Counted from the stretch's first letter, positions 17,724-27,109 are shown. The stretch: 64,000 nt of DNA from Streptomyces sp. CA-210063 (GCF_024612015.1 NZ_CP102512.1:7936001-8000000), one strand, 5' to 3'. Translations and numbers: made by a program. Notes: a model not told the origin generated them from the sequence alone.

Positions 17724-17729
17724 GAGAAT
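17724..17729 (+). promoter_or_regulatory. Candidate -10 for a leaderless hisD mRNA
   Basis: GAGAAT lies 7 nt before the hisD GTG at 17737. The nearest purine-rich stretch (GGAGG at 17714-17718) is 18 nt away, too far for a ribosome site, so a leaderless start is reasonable. Confidence 0.45.
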
Positions 17730-17736
17730 TGGGCCC

Positions 17737-19062
17737 GTGATCTCCCGAATCGATCTGCGCGGCGACGCCCTCCCGGAGGGACCCGCCCTGCGCGACCTGC
17801 TGCCCCGAGCCGACTTCGACGTCTCGGCCGCCCTGGAGAAGGTGCGTCCGATCTGCGAGGCCGTTCATCATCGGGGCGACGCGGCGCTGATCGACTTCGC
17901 GGAGAAGTTCGACGGCGTACGGCTGAAGTCGGTACGGGTTCCGGCCGAGGCCCTCACGCAGGCCCTGGAGCAGCTCGACCCGGCCGTCCGCGCGGCCCTG
18001 GAGGAGTCGATCCGCCGCGCCCGCATCGTCCACCGCGAGCAGCGCCGCACCACGCACACCACCCAGGTCGTCCCCGGCGGCACGGTCACCGAGAAGTGGG
18101 TCCCGGTCGAGCGCGTCGGTCTGTACGCCCCGGGCGGCCGGTCGGTGTACCCCTCGTCCGTGATCATGAACGTGGTCCCGGCACAGGAGGCCGGAGTCCC
18201 GTCGATCGCTCTCGCCTCCCCGGCGCAGTCCGAGTTCGACGGGCTCCCGCACCCCACGATCCTCGCCGCCTGCGCGCTGCTCGGCGTCGACGAGGTGTAC
18301 GCGGCCGGTGGCGCCACCGCCGTCGCGATGTTCGCGTACGGCACCGAGTCCTGCCCGCCCGCCAACATGGTCACCGGGCCGGGCAACATCTGGGTGGCCG
18401 CCGCCAAGCGGTACTTCACCGGTGTCATCGGCATCGACTCCGAGGCGGGCCCGACCGAGATCGCGGTTCTCGCGGACGACACCGCCGACCCGGTGCACGT
18501 CGCCGCCGACCTGATCAGCCAGGCCGAGCACGACCCGCTCGCGGCCGCCGTGCTCGTCACCGACTCCGTCGCCCTCGCCGACGCCGTCGAGAAGGAGCTT
18601 CAGCCGCAGGTCGAGGCCAGCAAGCACATCGAGGACCGCATCCGGCCCTCGCTCGCGGGTCGGCAGTCCGCGATCGTCCTGGTCGACGGCGTCGACGAGG
18701 GCCTGCGGGTCGTCAACGCGTACGGCGCCGAGCACCTGGAGATCCAGACGGCCCGTCCTCAGGAGGTCGCCGAGCGCGTCGTCAACGCGGGCGCGATCTT
18801 CATCGGCCCCTGGGCGCCGGTCTCGCTGGGCGACTACGCGGCCGGCTCCAACCACGTGCTCCCGACCGGCGGCTGCGCCTGCCACTCCTCCGGTCTGTCC
18901 GTCCAGTCCTTCCTGCGCGGCATCCACATCGTCGACTACACGAAGGACGCGCTGGCCGAGGTCGCGCACCACGTGGTGACGCTGGCGGAGGCGGAGGACC
19001 TGCCCGCGCACGGCGCGGCGATCAAGGCAAGGTTCGGCTGGAAGGTACCTGAGGGCAAGTGA
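17737..19062 (+). CDS. hisD: Histidinol dehydrogenase
   Basis: 441 residues from the GTG at 17737; the earlier in-frame ATG at 17689 would add non-homologous residues. It catalyses the last two steps of histidine synthesis, L-histidinol to L-histidine with two NAD+. Recognised blocks: [22 protein letters not shown], the [19 protein letters not shown] region, the metal/active-site [14 protein letters not shown] segment, and [17 protein letters not shown] near the C-terminus. It is the first gene of the his operon, and its stop overlaps hisC as GTGA. Confidence 0.97.
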   Translation: MISRIDLRGDALPEGPALRDLLPRADFDVSAALEKVRPICEAVHHRGDAALIDFAEKFDGVRLKSVRVPAEALTQALEQLDPAVRAALEESIRRARIVHREQRRTTHTTQVVPGGTVTEKWVPVERVGLYAPGGRSVYPSSVIMNVVPAQEAGVPSIALASPAQSEFDGLPHPTILAACALLGVDEVYAAGGATAVAMFAYGTESCPPANMVTGPGNIWVAAAKRYFTGVIGIDSEAGPTEIAVLADDTADPVHVAADLISQAEHDPLAAAVLVTDSVALADAVEKELQPQVEASKHIEDRIRPSLAGRQSAIVLVDGVDEGLRVVNAYGAEHLEIQTARPQEVAERVVNAGAIFIGPWAPVSLGDYAAGSNHVLPTGGCACHSSGLSVQSFLRGIHIVDYTKDALAEVAHHVVTLAEAEDLPAHGAAIKARFGWKVPEGK

Positions 19063-20201
19063 GCGACGTACGTATCGACGATCTCCCCGTACGCGACGAG
19101 CTGCGCGGCAAGTCCCCCTACGGCGCGCCCCAACTCGACGTCCCCGTACGGCTGAACACCAACGAGAACCCGTACCCGCTGCCCGACCCGCTGGTCGAGC
19201 GGATCACCGAGCGGGTGCGGGAGGCGGCCCGGCACCTCAACCGTTACCCGGACCGGGACGCGGTGGAACTGCGCACGCGGCTCGCCGAGTACCTGACGAA
19301 CACGTCGGGGCACCAGGTCGGCCTGGCGAACGTCTGGGCGGCCAACGGCTCCAACGAGGTCATCCAGCAGCTCCTGCAGACCTTCGGCGGACCCGGCCGT
19401 ACGGCCATCGGCTTCGAGCCGTCGTACTCGATGCACGGGCTGATCTCGCGCGGCACGGGCACGGGCTGGATCTCCGGTCCCCGGGGCGACGACTTCACGA
19501 TCGACCTCCCCGCCGCCGAGAAGGCCATCGCCGAGCACCAGCCGGACGTCGTCTTCATCACCACCCCCAACAACCCCACGGGCAACGCGGTCCCGCCGGA
19601 GACCGTCCTCGCGCTGTACGAGGCGGCGCAGGCGGCCAAGCCGTCGATGGTGGTCGTCGACGAGGCGTACATCGAGTTCAGCCACGGTGACTCGCTGCTG
19701 CCCCTGCTCGACGGACGGCCGAATCTCGTCGTCTCCCGGACGATGTCCAAGGCCTTCGGCGCGGCAGGTCTGCGCCTCGGCTACCTCGCCGCGCACCCGG
19801 CGGTCGTGGACGCGGTCCAGCTCGTACGGCTGCCGTACCACCTCTCCGCCGTCACCCAGGCGACCGCGCTGGCCGCCCTGGAGCACACCGACACGCTCCT
19901 CGGCTATGTCGAGCAGTTGAAGACGGAGCGGGACCGGCTGGTCGAGGAACTGCGCGCGATCGGCTACGAGGTGACCGAGTCCGACGCGAACTTCGTGCAG
20001 TTCGGCAGGTTCGAGGACGCGCACGAGGTGTGGCGGAAGATCCTCGACCGGGGCGTCCTGGTCCGGGACAACGGCGTACCGGGATGGCTGCGCGTCACCG
20101 CCGGAACTCCCGCCGAGAACGACGCGTTCCTCGACGCGGTACGTGAACTAGTGAGCCTTGTGGGGGACACCCCCACGCCCCCGAAGGAGCAGAGCGCATG
20201 A
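19059..20201 (+). CDS. hisC: Histidinol-phosphate aminotransferase
   Basis: 380 residues, GTG at 19059 overlapping the hisD stop by 4 bp. It is a fold-type I PLP enzyme converting imidazole-acetol phosphate and glutamate to histidinol phosphate. Seen: the N-terminal [12 protein letters not shown] substrate loop, [17 protein letters not shown] with the PLP-nitrogen Asp, and [17 protein letters not shown] with the Schiff-base Lys near residue 231. Its last codons contain the hairpin at 20160-20176, so the C-terminal tail ([13 protein letters not shown]) is partly dictated by that structure. Confidence 0.97.
   Translation: MSDVRIDDLPVRDELRGKSPYGAPQLDVPVRLNTNENPYPLPDPLVERITERVREAARHLNRYPDRDAVELRTRLAEYLTNTSGHQVGLANVWAANGSNEVIQQLLQTFGGPGRTAIGFEPSYSMHGLISRGTGTGWISGPRGDDFTIDLPAAEKAIAEHQPDVVFITTPNNPTGNAVPPETVLALYEAAQAAKPSMVVVDEAYIEFSHGDSLLPLLDGRPNLVVSRTMSKAFGAAGLRLGYLAAHPAVVDAVQLVRLPYHLSAVTQATALAALEHTDTLLGYVEQLKTERDRLVEELRAIGYEVTESDANFVQFGRFEDAHEVWRKILDRGVLVRDNGVPGWLRVTAGTPAENDAFLDAVRELVSLVGDTPTPPKEQSA
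20160..20176. promoter_or_regulatory. Intra-operon RNA hairpin in the 3' end of hisC
   Basis: GTGGGGG-ACA-CCCCCAC forms a perfect 7-bp stem with a 3-nt loop, 22 bp before the hisB start. It could affect hisB translation or mark an mRNA processing point. It may also be a remnant of a dispersed GC hairpin. Confidence 0.45.
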
Positions 20202-20791
20202 GCCGTGTTGGACGCGTGGAGCGGACGACCAAGGAGACGTCGGTCCTCGTCGAGATCAATCTCGACGGCACCGGCAGGACGGAGATCTCCACCGGGGTCG
20301 GCTTCTACGACCACATGCTCGACCAGCTCGGCCGGCACGGTCTGTTCGACCTGACCGTGAAGACCGACGGCGACCTGCACATCGACTCCCACCACACCAT
20401 CGAGGACACCGCCCTCGCGCTGGGCGCCGCCTTCAAGCAGGCCCTCGGCGACAAGGTGGGCATCTACCGCTTCGGCAACTGCACGGTCCCGCTGGACGAG
20501 TCCCTCGCCCAGGTCACCGTCGACCTCTCCGGCCGCCCCTACCTCGTGCACACCGAGCCCGAGAAGATGGCGCCGATGATCGGCGAGTACGACACCACGA
20601 TGACCCGGCACATCCTGGAGTCCTTCGTCGCCCAGGCCCAGATCGCGCTGCACGTGCACGTGCCGTACGGGCGCAACGCGCACCACATCGTCGAATGCCA
20701 GTTCAAGGCGCTGGCCCGGGCCCTGCGCTACGCGTCCGAGCGCGACCCGCGCGCGGTCGGCATCCTGCCCTCGACGAAGGGCGCGCTGTGA
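20198..20791 (+). CDS. hisB: Imidazoleglycerol-phosphate dehydratase
   Basis: 197 residues, ATG at 20198 overlapping the hisC stop (ATGA). It is a Mn-dependent dehydratase for step six of the histidine pathway. It has the two pseudo-repeats with metal-binding His clusters: [13 protein letters not shown] and [14 protein letters not shown], then [20 protein letters not shown] and [15 protein letters not shown]. Length is that of monofunctional actinobacterial HisB; no phosphatase domain is fused. It has AAGGAG about 8 nt upstream, inside hisC. Confidence 0.97.
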   Translation: MSRVGRVERTTKETSVLVEINLDGTGRTEISTGVGFYDHMLDQLGRHGLFDLTVKTDGDLHIDSHHTIEDTALALGAAFKQALGDKVGIYRFGNCTVPLDESLAQVTVDLSGRPYLVHTEPEKMAPMIGEYDTTMTRHILESFVAQAQIALHVHVPYGRNAHHIVECQFKALARALRYASERDPRAVGILPSTKGAL

Positions 20792-20952
20792 ACGGGCTCT
20801 CCACCGTCCTGATCGTCGTCGGCCTCTTCCTGGTCGGCGGGATCATCTCGTTCGCCAAGCAGCAGATGCCGAAGAGCCTCATCACGCTGCTGTCGATCGC
20901 CGCCGCGATGTGTCTCGTCGCGGGCATCATGAGGCTGGAGGTGTGGAATTGA
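20788..20952 (+). CDS. Small two-span membrane protein inside the his operon, 54 aa
   Basis: GTG at 20788 overlaps the hisB stop (GTGA), and its TGA overlaps the TTG start of hisH. Two hydrophobic helices (about 3-22 and 31-48) are separated by a basic turn (FAKQQMPKS), giving a hairpin in the membrane. The sequence ends LEVWN. Overlap on both sides means it is translated with the pathway enzymes. A gene of this size is present at this place in other Streptomyces his operons as I recall; its function is unknown. Confidence 0.8.
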   Translation: MNGLSTVLIVVGLFLVGGIISFAKQQMPKSLITLLSIAAAMCLVAGIMRLEVWN

Positions 20953-21593
20953 GCACCGTGTCCAAGAAGGTCGTCGTCTTCGACTACGGCTTCGGGAACG
21001 TGAGGTCCGCCGAGCGTGCCCTCGCGCGTACGGGAGCCGAGGTCGAGATAACGCGTGACTTCGACAAGGCCATGAACGCCGACGGGCTGCTGGTGCCCGG
21101 CGTCGGCGCCTTCGCCGCCTGTATGAAGGGGCTGAAGGAGGCGCGCGGCGACTGGATCATCGACCGCCGGCTCGCCGGCGGCCGCCCGGTGATGGGCATC
21201 TGTGTCGGTATGCAGATCCTCTTCGCACGCGGCATCGAGCACGGCGTGGAGACCGAGGGCCTCGACGAATGGCCCGGCGCCGTCGAGCCGCTCCAGGCCG
21301 AGATCGTGCCGCACATGGGCTGGAACACCGTCGAGGCCCCGGCCGGCACGGAACTGTTCGCCGGCCTCGACGCCGACGCCCGTTTCTACTTCGTGCACTC
21401 CTACGCCGTCCACGACTGGGCCCTGGAGACGCACAACCCCGCCCTGACCGCGCCCAAGGTCACCTGGTCGACGCACGGCAAGCCCTTCGTGGCGGCCGTG
21501 GAGAACGGCGCCCTGTGGGCCACGCAGTTCCACCCCGAGAAGTCCGGCGACGCCGGAGCGCAGCTGCTGACCAACTGGATCGGAACCCTGTAG
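20949..21593 (+). CDS. hisH: Imidazole glycerol phosphate synthase, glutamine amidotransferase subunit
   Basis: 214 residues from TTG at 20949, chosen for the TTGA overlap with the preceding stop and GGAGG 7 nt upstream; GTG at 20958 or 20943 are alternatives. It supplies ammonia from glutamine to HisF. It is a class I amidotransferase with the nucleophile Cys in [10 protein letters not shown] (near residue 85) and the His-Glu pair in [12 protein letters not shown] (near 195). The N-terminal [15 protein letters not shown] is typical. The partner hisF is three genes downstream. Confidence 0.95.
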   Translation: MSTVSKKVVVFDYGFGNVRSAERALARTGAEVEITRDFDKAMNADGLLVPGVGAFAACMKGLKEARGDWIIDRRLAGGRPVMGICVGMQILFARGIEHGVETEGLDEWPGAVEPLQAEIVPHMGWNTVEAPAGTELFAGLDADARFYFVHSYAVHDWALETHNPALTAPKVTWSTHGKPFVAAVENGALWATQFHPEKSGDAGAQLLTNWIGTL

Positions 21594-21595
21594 CC

Positions 21596-22318
21596 ATGGC
21601 AAAGCTCGAACTCCTCCCCGCCGTCGACGTCCGTGACGGCCAGGCGGTCCGGCTCGTCCACGGCGAGTCCGGCACGGAGACCTCCTACGGATCGCCTCTG
21701 GAGGCCGCCCTCGCCTGGCAGCGCGCGGGCGCCGAGTGGCTGCACCTGGTCGACCTGGACGCCGCGTTCGGCACGGGTGACAACCGTGACCTGGTCGCCG
21801 AGGTCACCCGGGCCATGGACATCAAGGTCGAGCTGTCCGGCGGCATCCGGGACGACGCCTCCCTGGCGAAGGCCCTGGCCACCGGCTGCACCCGGGTCAA
21901 CCTCGGCACCGCCGCCCTGGAGACCCCCGAGTGGGTCGCCAAGGTCATCGCCGAACACGGCGACAAGATCGCGGTCGGCCTCGACGTGAAGGGCACCACC
22001 CTGCGCGGCCGTGGCTGGACCCGCGACGGCGGCGACCTCTACGAGACGCTGGAGCGCCTCGACAAGGAGGGCTGCGCCCGCTACGTCGTCACGGACATCG
22101 CCAAGGACGGCACCCTCCAGGGCCCGAACCTGGAGCTGCTGAGGAACGTCTGCGCGGCCACCGACCGCCCGGTCGTGGCGTCCGGCGGCGTGTCGTCCCT
22201 CGACGACCTGCGGGCCATCGCCGAGTTGGTGCCCCTCGGTGTCGAGGGCTCCATCGTCGGGAAGGCCCTGTACGCGAAGGCGTTCACCCTGGAAGAGGCC
22301 CTGGAGGCTGTGTCGTGA
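21596..22318 (+). CDS. priA: Bifunctional phosphoribosyl isomerase A (HisA/TrpF)
   Basis: 240 residues, ATG at 21596. It is a (beta/alpha)8 barrel. In actinobacteria this protein isomerises both ProFAR (histidine) and phosphoribosylanthranilate (tryptophan) and replaces the missing TrpF. The catalytic Asp11 (PAVDVRDG) and Asp130 ([15 protein letters not shown]) are both present at the positions known for Streptomyces/Mycobacterium PriA, and [13 protein letters not shown] follows near 167. Consistent with dual use, trpE, trpC, trpB and trpA lie in this window but no trpF does. It ends in GTGA shared with a 10-codon ORF. Confidence 0.96.
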   Translation: MAKLELLPAVDVRDGQAVRLVHGESGTETSYGSPLEAALAWQRAGAEWLHLVDLDAAFGTGDNRDLVAEVTRAMDIKVELSGGIRDDASLAKALATGCTRVNLGTAALETPEWVAKVIAEHGDKIAVGLDVKGTTLRGRGWTRDGGDLYETLERLDKEGCARYVVTDIAKDGTLQGPNLELLRNVCAATDRPVVASGGVSSLDDLRAIAELVPLGVEGSIVGKALYAKAFTLEEALEAVS

Positions 22319-22347
22319 CTGTCCCGACGATGGATGCGGTGTCATGA
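22315..22347 (+). CDS. Ten-codon coupling ORF between priA and ridA
   Basis: GTG at 22315 overlaps the priA stop (GTGA), has GGAGG 7 nt upstream, and encodes [10 protein letters not shown] before a TGA that overlaps the ridA ATG (ATGA). ridA itself has only a weak ribosome site, so ribosomes may reach it by re-initiation through this mini-ORF. The peptide probably has no function of its own. The reading comes straight from the sequence; the coupling role is inference. Confidence 0.45.
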   Translation: MTVPTMDAVS

Positions 22348-22736
22348 CGTCCGAAGCCGTGCGGCGTGTACAGAGCGGGAGTCCCTGGGAGGAGGCCTTC
22401 GGTTTCGCGCGCGCCGTCGAGGCGGGCGATCGCGTCCTGGTGTCGGGCACCACGGCCTTCAAGGGCGATGTGCTGTACGGGGAGGGCGACCCGTACGAAC
22501 AGGCCAGGGTGGCCTTCGCCAGCGCGATCGAGGCGCTCGGCGAGTTCGGGCTCGGCGCCGAGTCCGTGATCCGTACGCGGATGTACCTGACACACATGCG
22601 GGACGTGGAGGCCGTGGGGCGGGCCCACAAGGAGCTCTTCGACCCGGTGCGTCCGGCCGCGACCCTGCTGGTCGTGGAGGGTTTCGTCGACTCCCGCATC
22701 CTTGTCGAAGTAGAAGTCGAAGCATTCAGAGGCTAG
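22344..22736 (+). CDS. RidA family enamine/imine deaminase
   Basis: 130 residues, ATG at 22344. RidA-fold proteins hydrolyse reactive 2-aminoacrylate-type intermediates and protect PLP enzymes. The fold is clear: [63 protein letters not shown] (cited in parts) and the closing [14 protein letters not shown]. It sits in the his operon between priA and hisF and is probably co-transcribed; PLP-dependent HisC may be the enzyme it protects, but that link is inference. Confidence 0.88.
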   Translation: MTSEAVRRVQSGSPWEEAFGFARAVEAGDRVLVSGTTAFKGDVLYGEGDPYEQARVAFASAIEALGEFGLGAESVIRTRMYLTHMRDVEAVGRAHKELFDPVRPAATLLVVEGFVDSRILVEVEVEAFRG

Positions 22737-22759
22737 GCCTTTTAAGGAGCCGTGGATTC

Positions 22760-23515
22760 ATGACCCTGGCGGTCCGAGTCATCCCCTGCCTGGACGTGGA
22801 CAACGGCCGGGTCGTCAAGGGTGTCAACTTCCAGAACCTGCGCGACGCGGGCGACCCCGTCGAGATGGCCAAGGTGTACGACACCGAGGGTGCCGACGAG
22901 CTGACGTTCCTGGACATCACCGCCTCGTCGGGCAACCGCGAGACGACGTACGACGTGGTGCGCCGCACCGCCGAGCAGGTCTTCATCCCCCTGACGGTCG
23001 GCGGCGGCGTCCGCACGGCCGAGGACGTGGACAAGCTGCTGCGGGCGGGCGCGGACAAGGTCGGCGTCAACACGGCGGCGATCGCCCGCCCCGACCTGAT
23101 CCGTGAGATCGCCGAGCGTTTCGGCCGCCAGGTGCTGGTGCTGTCTGTCGACGCCCGCCGTACGGAATCCGGCTCCTTCGAGGTCACCACCCACGGCGGC
23201 CGCAAGGGCACCGGTATCGACGCCGTCGAGTGGGCCCACCGGGCCGCCGAACTGGGGGCCGGCGAGATCCTGCTCAACTCCATGGACGCGGACGGCACCA
23301 AGGACGGCTACGACCTGGAGATGATCACCGCCGTCCGCAAGCACGTCACCGTCCCCGTCATCGCCTCCGGCGGCGCCGGCAAGCTCGCCGACTTCTCCCC
23401 GGCGATCGAGGCCGGCGCCGACGCCGTCCTCGCCGCCTCCGTCTTCCACTTCGGCGACCTGCGCATCGGCGAGGTCAAGGACGCGCTGCGGGAGTCGGGA
23501 CACCCCGTGCGGTGA
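22760..23515 (+). CDS. hisF: Imidazole glycerol phosphate synthase, cyclase subunit
   Basis: 251 residues, ATG at 22760 with AAGGAG 10 nt upstream. It is a (beta/alpha)8 barrel that, with HisH, converts PRFAR plus ammonia to imidazoleglycerol phosphate and AICAR. Catalytic Asp12 is in [16 protein letters not shown] and the second Asp in [18 protein letters not shown]. Also seen: [20 protein letters not shown] and [20 protein letters not shown] phosphate-binding loops. It ends the operon, followed by a hairpin. Confidence 0.97.
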   Translation: MTLAVRVIPCLDVDNGRVVKGVNFQNLRDAGDPVEMAKVYDTEGADELTFLDITASSGNRETTYDVVRRTAEQVFIPLTVGGGVRTAEDVDKLLRAGADKVGVNTAAIARPDLIREIAERFGRQVLVLSVDARRTESGSFEVTTHGGRKGTGIDAVEWAHRAAELGAGEILLNSMDADGTKDGYDLEMITAVRKHVTVPVIASGGAGKLADFSPAIEAGADAVLAASVFHFGDLRIGEVKDALRESGHPVR

Positions 23516-23536
23516 GGCCGTACGCCCTGCGGTGCA

Positions 23537-23563
23537 AGCCCCGGTCACCTGGTGGCCGGGGCT
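23537..23563. terminator. Terminator of the his operon
   Basis: AGCCCCGGTCACC (23537-23549) pairs with GGTGGCCGGGGCT (23551-23563) with one wobble, 21 bp after the hisF stop. It also precedes the convergent TIGR03085 gene and can act on both. Confidence 0.8.
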
Positions 23564-23587
23564 CACATCTTCGTGTACGGGCCAGGC

Positions 23588-24223
23588 TCAGATCCCCAGC
23601 TGCTTCGTCTCGTGCAGCTTCGTGATCGCTTCCTTCTCGCCCTCCAGCTCCACATCGGCCACCTTCTGCCGGCCGTACAGGAACAGCAGGAGCTCCGAGG
23701 GCTCGCCGGTGACGGTGACGACGGGCGCGCCCCGGTGGGCCACCGCGGTCCGGCCGTCGGGGCGGCGCAGGACCAGGCCGGTCGGGGAGCCACGGCCCAT
23801 CAGACGGGCCGTGCGTTCGAGGCGGGACCAGAGGGCGTCCTGGAAGACGTGGTCCAGCTCGCGGGGGGACCAGTCGGGCTGGGCGCGGCGGATGTCCTCG
23901 GCGTGGACATAGAACTCGATCGTGTTCGACGCCTCGTCGATCTGCTTGAGGGAGAAGGGCGAGAAACGCGGCGGGCCGGTCCGCACGAGCTGGATCAGCT
24001 CCGCGTACGGCTTCGCGGCGAACTCCTCCATCACCCGGTCCAGGCGCGACGCGAGCTGCTTGATGAGGATGCCCCCGGCGGCGTCGGGGCGGCGCTCGCG
24101 CACCACCACGTGCGCGGCGAGGTCACGGGTCTTCCAGCCCTCGCACAGGGTGGGAGCCTCGGGGCCCGCGGTCTCCAACAGTTCGGCGAAGAGAAGCCGT
24201 TCACGCTTGGCATGGGTCGACAT
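23588..24223 (-). CDS. TIGR03085 family, DinB-like metal-binding protein
   Basis: 211 residues, ATG at 24223. The first half has the mycothiol-dependent maleylpyruvate isomerase/DinB four-helix pattern: [20 protein letters not shown], then [20 protein letters not shown] with the His ligand of the first helix. [15 protein letters not shown] supplies the His/Glu-type ligand in the third helix. The C-terminal part is the sterol-carrier-like domain seen in this family. Mycothiol use is a family property; the substrate is unknown. It converges on hisF and is divergent from hisI. Confidence 0.85.
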   Translation of the reverse strand: MSTHAKRERLLFAELLETAGPEAPTLCEGWKTRDLAAHVVVRERRPDAAGGILIKQLASRLDRVMEEFAAKPYAELIQLVRTGPPRFSPFSLKQIDEASNTIEFYVHAEDIRRAQPDWSPRELDHVFQDALWSRLERTARLMGRGSPTGLVLRRPDGRTAVAHRGAPVVTVTGEPSELLLFLYGRQKVADVELEGEKEAITKLHETKQLGI

Positions 24224-24394
24224 GGCAGCCAGCCTACGACCGGGCCACCGCTCCGCCCAGCGCAGGCCCCGGACGAGGCGTCGCGGGGAGGCGGGCAGGG
24301 GATGCGGACCGGGGATACGGGACCGGGGTCGCCGTTCGTATGACAAGAGGGTCCGGCCTGTGGACAACGGACGAGGCAGGTCGTCCCGGCGCGG

Positions 24395-24400
24395 CACAAT
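24395..24400 (+). promoter_or_regulatory. Candidate -10 for leaderless hisI-trpE mRNA
   Basis: CACAAT lies exactly 7 nt before the ATG at 24408, the usual spacing for leaderless Streptomyces transcripts. No ribosome-binding site is seen. Confidence 0.4.
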
Positions 24401-24407
24401 GGCACGC

Positions 24408-24854
24408 ATGACCAGCACGCCGTCCTCCAGCAGCCCCACCAGTCCCGGAGCCCCCGCGGGCCCCGGCGCTCCCAGCGCGCTGGACCCCGAGATCGCCGCG
24501 CGCCTCAAGCGCAGCGCCGACGGACTCCTGCCCGCCATCGCCCAGCAGTACGACACCGGTGAGGTGCTCATGCTCGGCTGGATGGACGACGAGGCACTGC
24601 ACCGCACCCTCACCACCGGGCGCTGCACCTACTGGTCACGCAGCCGCCGGGAGTACTGGGTGAAGGGCGACACCTCCGGCCACTTCCAGTGGGTGAAGTC
24701 CGTCGCCCTGGACTGCGACGCCGACACCGTCCTCGTCAAGGTCGACCAGGTGGGCGCCGCCTGCCACACCGGCGCCCGCACCTGCTTCGACGAGGACATC
24801 CTCAAGGCCGCCGAGGGCGGCGCCGATTCCGACGTACCGTCACTGGATCAGTAA
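24408..24854 (+). CDS. hisI: Phosphoribosyl-AMP cyclohydrolase
   Basis: 148 residues from ATG 24408; ATG 24399 is the alternative. It opens the adenine ring of PR-AMP in histidine synthesis. The Zn/Mg ligands are visible: the CHTGARTCF motif near residues 125-133 and the Asp-rich [10 protein letters not shown] segment. [18 protein letters not shown] and [18 protein letters not shown] are also canonical. The first 25 residues are a Ser/Pro/Gly/Ala tail absent from most homologues. HisE is not fused here. trpE starts 11 bp downstream, so a his and a trp gene share one transcript. Confidence 0.95.
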   Translation: MTSTPSSSSPTSPGAPAGPGAPSALDPEIAARLKRSADGLLPAIAQQYDTGEVLMLGWMDDEALHRTLTTGRCTYWSRSRREYWVKGDTSGHFQWVKSVALDCDADTVLVKVDQVGAACHTGARTCFDEDILKAAEGGADSDVPSLDQ

Positions 24855-24865
24855 GGTCAGCCGCC

Positions 24866-26344
24866 ATGGACCTCGAGACGTTCCGCAAGCTGGCCTCCGA
24901 CCGCCGGGTCATCCCCGTCAGCCGCAAGCTCCTCGCCGACGGCGACACCCCGGTCGGCCTCTACCGCAAGCTCGCCGCCGAGCGCACCGGCACGTTCCTG
25001 CTGGAGTCCGCCGAGAACGGCCGATCCTGGTCCCGCTACTCCTTCGTAGGCGTCCGCAGCCACGCCACCCTCACCGCCCGCGACGGCCGGACCCACTGGC
25101 TCGGCACCCCACCCGTCGGCGTCCCCGTCGACGGCGACCCCCTCGCCTCCCTGCGCGCCACCATCGAGGCCCTCCACACCCCCCACCAGGAGGGCATGCC
25201 GCCCTTCACCGGCGGCATGGTCGGCTACCTCGGCTACGACATCGTGCGCCGTCTGGAGAAGATCGGCCCCGGCGAGCGCGACGACCTCGGGCTGCCCGAG
25301 CTGACCATGCTGCTGACGAGCGACCTGGCGGTCATGGACCACTGGGAGGGCTCGGTCCTGCTGATCGCCAACGCCATCAACCACAACGACCTGGACACGG
25401 GCGTCGACGAGGCCTACGCCGACGCGGTCGCCCGCCTCGACGCCATGCAGGCCGACCTCGCCCGGCCCGTCGCCCAGCCCCCGGCGGCCCTCCCGCCCTC
25501 CGAGCTGCCCGAGTACACCGCGCTCTGGGGCGGCCCCGACTTCCAGGAGGCCGTCGAGGACATCAAGGAGCGCATCCGGGCCGGCGAGGCCTTCCAGGTC
25601 GTCCCCTCCCAGCGCTTCGAAACGCCCTGCACGGCCGGCGCGTTGGACGTCTACCGGGTCCTCAGGGCGACCAACCCGTCCCCGTACATGTACCTGTTCC
25701 GCTTCGACGGCTTCGACGTCGTCGGTTCCTCCCCCGAGGCCCTGGTCAAGGTCGAGGACGGGCAGGCCATGGTCCATCCCATCGCCGGCACCCGGCACCG
25801 GGGCGCGACCCCGCAGGAGGACCAGGCCCTCGCCGACGAACTGCTCGCCGACCCCAAGGAGCGCGCCGAGCACCTCATGCTCGTCGACCTGGGCCGCAAC
25901 GACCTGGGCCGGGTCTGCGAACCGGGCTCGGTCGAGGTGGTCGACTTCATGTCCATCGAGCGGTACTCCCACGTCATGCACATCGTGTCCACCGTCACCG
26001 GCCGGGTCGCGGCGGGCCGCACGGCCTTCGACGTGCTGACCGCCTGCTTCCCCGCCGGCACCCTCTCCGGCGCCCCGAAGCCGCGCGCCATGCAGATCAT
26101 CGACGAGCTGGAGCCGTCCCGCCGGGGCCTGTACGGCGGCTGCGTCGGCTATCTGGACTTCGCGGGCGACTCCGACACCGCCATCGCCATCCGCACGGCC
26201 CTGCTGCGCGACGGCACGGCCTACGTCCAGGCCGGCGCCGGCATCGTCGCCGACTCGGACCCCGTCGCCGAGGACACCGAGTGCCGCAACAAGGCGGCGG
26301 CGGTCCTGCGCGCGGTCCACACGGCGAACAGACTCGGAAAATAG
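24866..26344 (+). CDS. trpE: Anthranilate synthase component I
   Basis: 492 residues, ATG at 24866. It converts chorismate to anthranilate using ammonia from TrpG, which is not in this window. The regulatory LLES motif (residues 45-48) indicates tryptophan feedback inhibition. The chorismate-binding domain is complete: PFTGGMVGYLGYDIVRRLE, RIRAGEAFQVVPSQRF, HPIAGTRHRG, HLMLVDLGRNDLGRVC, and GTLSGAPKPRAMQIIDELEP. Co-transcription with hisI is likely. No Trp-rich leader peptide was found upstream, so attenuation by that route is not supported. Confidence 0.97.
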   Translation: MDLETFRKLASDRRVIPVSRKLLADGDTPVGLYRKLAAERTGTFLLESAENGRSWSRYSFVGVRSHATLTARDGRTHWLGTPPVGVPVDGDPLASLRATIEALHTPHQEGMPPFTGGMVGYLGYDIVRRLEKIGPGERDDLGLPELTMLLTSDLAVMDHWEGSVLLIANAINHNDLDTGVDEAYADAVARLDAMQADLARPVAQPPAALPPSELPEYTALWGGPDFQEAVEDIKERIRAGEAFQVVPSQRFETPCTAGALDVYRVLRATNPSPYMYLFRFDGFDVVGSSPEALVKVEDGQAMVHPIAGTRHRGATPQEDQALADELLADPKERAEHLMLVDLGRNDLGRVCEPGSVEVVDFMSIERYSHVMHIVSTVTGRVAAGRTAFDVLTACFPAGTLSGAPKPRAMQIIDELEPSRRGLYGGCVGYLDFAGDSDTAIAIRTALLRDGTAYVQAGAGIVADSDPVAEDTECRNKAAAVLRAVHTANRLGK

Positions 26345-26361
26345 GGCGCTTCTCACGCGAA

Positions 26362-26385
26362 CCCCGGGTGACAACCCACCCGGGG
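26362..26385. terminator. Terminator after trpE
   Basis: CCCCGGGTG (26362-26370), loop ACAACC, CACCCGGGG (26377-26385), a perfect 9-bp stem 17 bp past the trpE stop. It separates trpE from the next gene, which has its own candidate -10. Confidence 0.75.
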
Positions 26386-26392
26386 CGCACGC

Positions 26393-26398
26393 GATAGT
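26393..26398 (+). promoter_or_regulatory. Candidate -10 for the TIGR02234 gene
   Basis: GATAGT lies 7 nt before the GTG at 26406 and directly after the trpE terminator. It fits a leaderless transcript and supports that GTG over the one at 26397. Confidence 0.45.
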
Positions 26399-26405
26399 GG
26401 AGTAC

Positions 26406-27041
26406 GTGACCGCAGTTCCTCACCCCCGTTCCGAACCCGCGTTCGTCCGTGCCGGCCGGCGCAGCCTCGCCCTGGCACTGCTCAGCGGTGCGCTCGGCGC
26501 GGCCGTCGCGCTGCTCGCCAGCCGCCAGCGCTGGTCGGAGGGCACCGCCTCGGTGGCCGGCGGCGCCTTCCCGCTGACCGCCAGGGGCGGCGACGTCACG
26601 GGCGTGCCCGCGTCCCTCGCCGTGGTGGGCCTCGCCGCGCTCGTCGCCGTCTTCGCCGTACGCCGGTCCGGGCGCGTCCTGGTCGCCGTCCTGCTCGCCC
26701 TCTCCGGCGCGGGCACGATCGCCGCCGCACTGCTCGGCGCGTACGACAGCTCGGCGCTCGACGACAAGGCCGCCGAGGTCTCCGGCGACAACACCGCGAC
26801 CGTCGACGCCCTCAGCCACACCGGCTGGCCGTATGTCGCGGCAGCAGGCGGCGCGCTCATCCTGCTCGCCGGGCTGCTCGCGCTCCGCTACGGACGGCTG
26901 TGGCCCGCGATGTCCGGCCGCTACGAACGCGACGGCACCCCTCGGCCCCGCAAGGCCGAACCGGTCGACCCCGACCGGCCCGAGGACATCTGGAAGGCCC
27001 TGGACCGCGGCGAGGACCCCACGGGACCGGACCCGGCCTGA
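26406..27041 (+). CDS. TIGR02234 tryptophan-associated membrane protein
   Basis: 211 residues from GTG 26406. It has four hydrophobic segments (about 20-38, 68-86, 92-112 and 145-165) and a basic, Pro/Asp-rich cytoplasmic tail from about 175 (RKAEPVDPDRPEDIWKALDR). The WSEG...PLTARGGDVTGVP ectodomain loop after the first helix is typical of the family. TIGR02234 members sit in trp loci of actinobacteria, which led to the name; a role in Trp uptake or synthesis has been suggested but not shown. Here it lies between trpE and trpC. Confidence 0.88.
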   Translation: MTAVPHPRSEPAFVRAGRRSLALALLSGALGAAVALLASRQRWSEGTASVAGGAFPLTARGGDVTGVPASLAVVGLAALVAVFAVRRSGRVLVAVLLALSGAGTIAAALLGAYDSSALDDKAAEVSGDNTATVDALSHTGWPYVAAAGGALILLAGLLALRYGRLWPAMSGRYERDGTPRPRKAEPVDPDRPEDIWKALDRGEDPTGPDPA

Positions 27042-27109
27042 GCGCCCCGCCAGCTGTGCCGATGTGCGGCTCACGCCCCCTCAGGGCGCTGCCGGAGCGC
27101 GGCGGGCGC

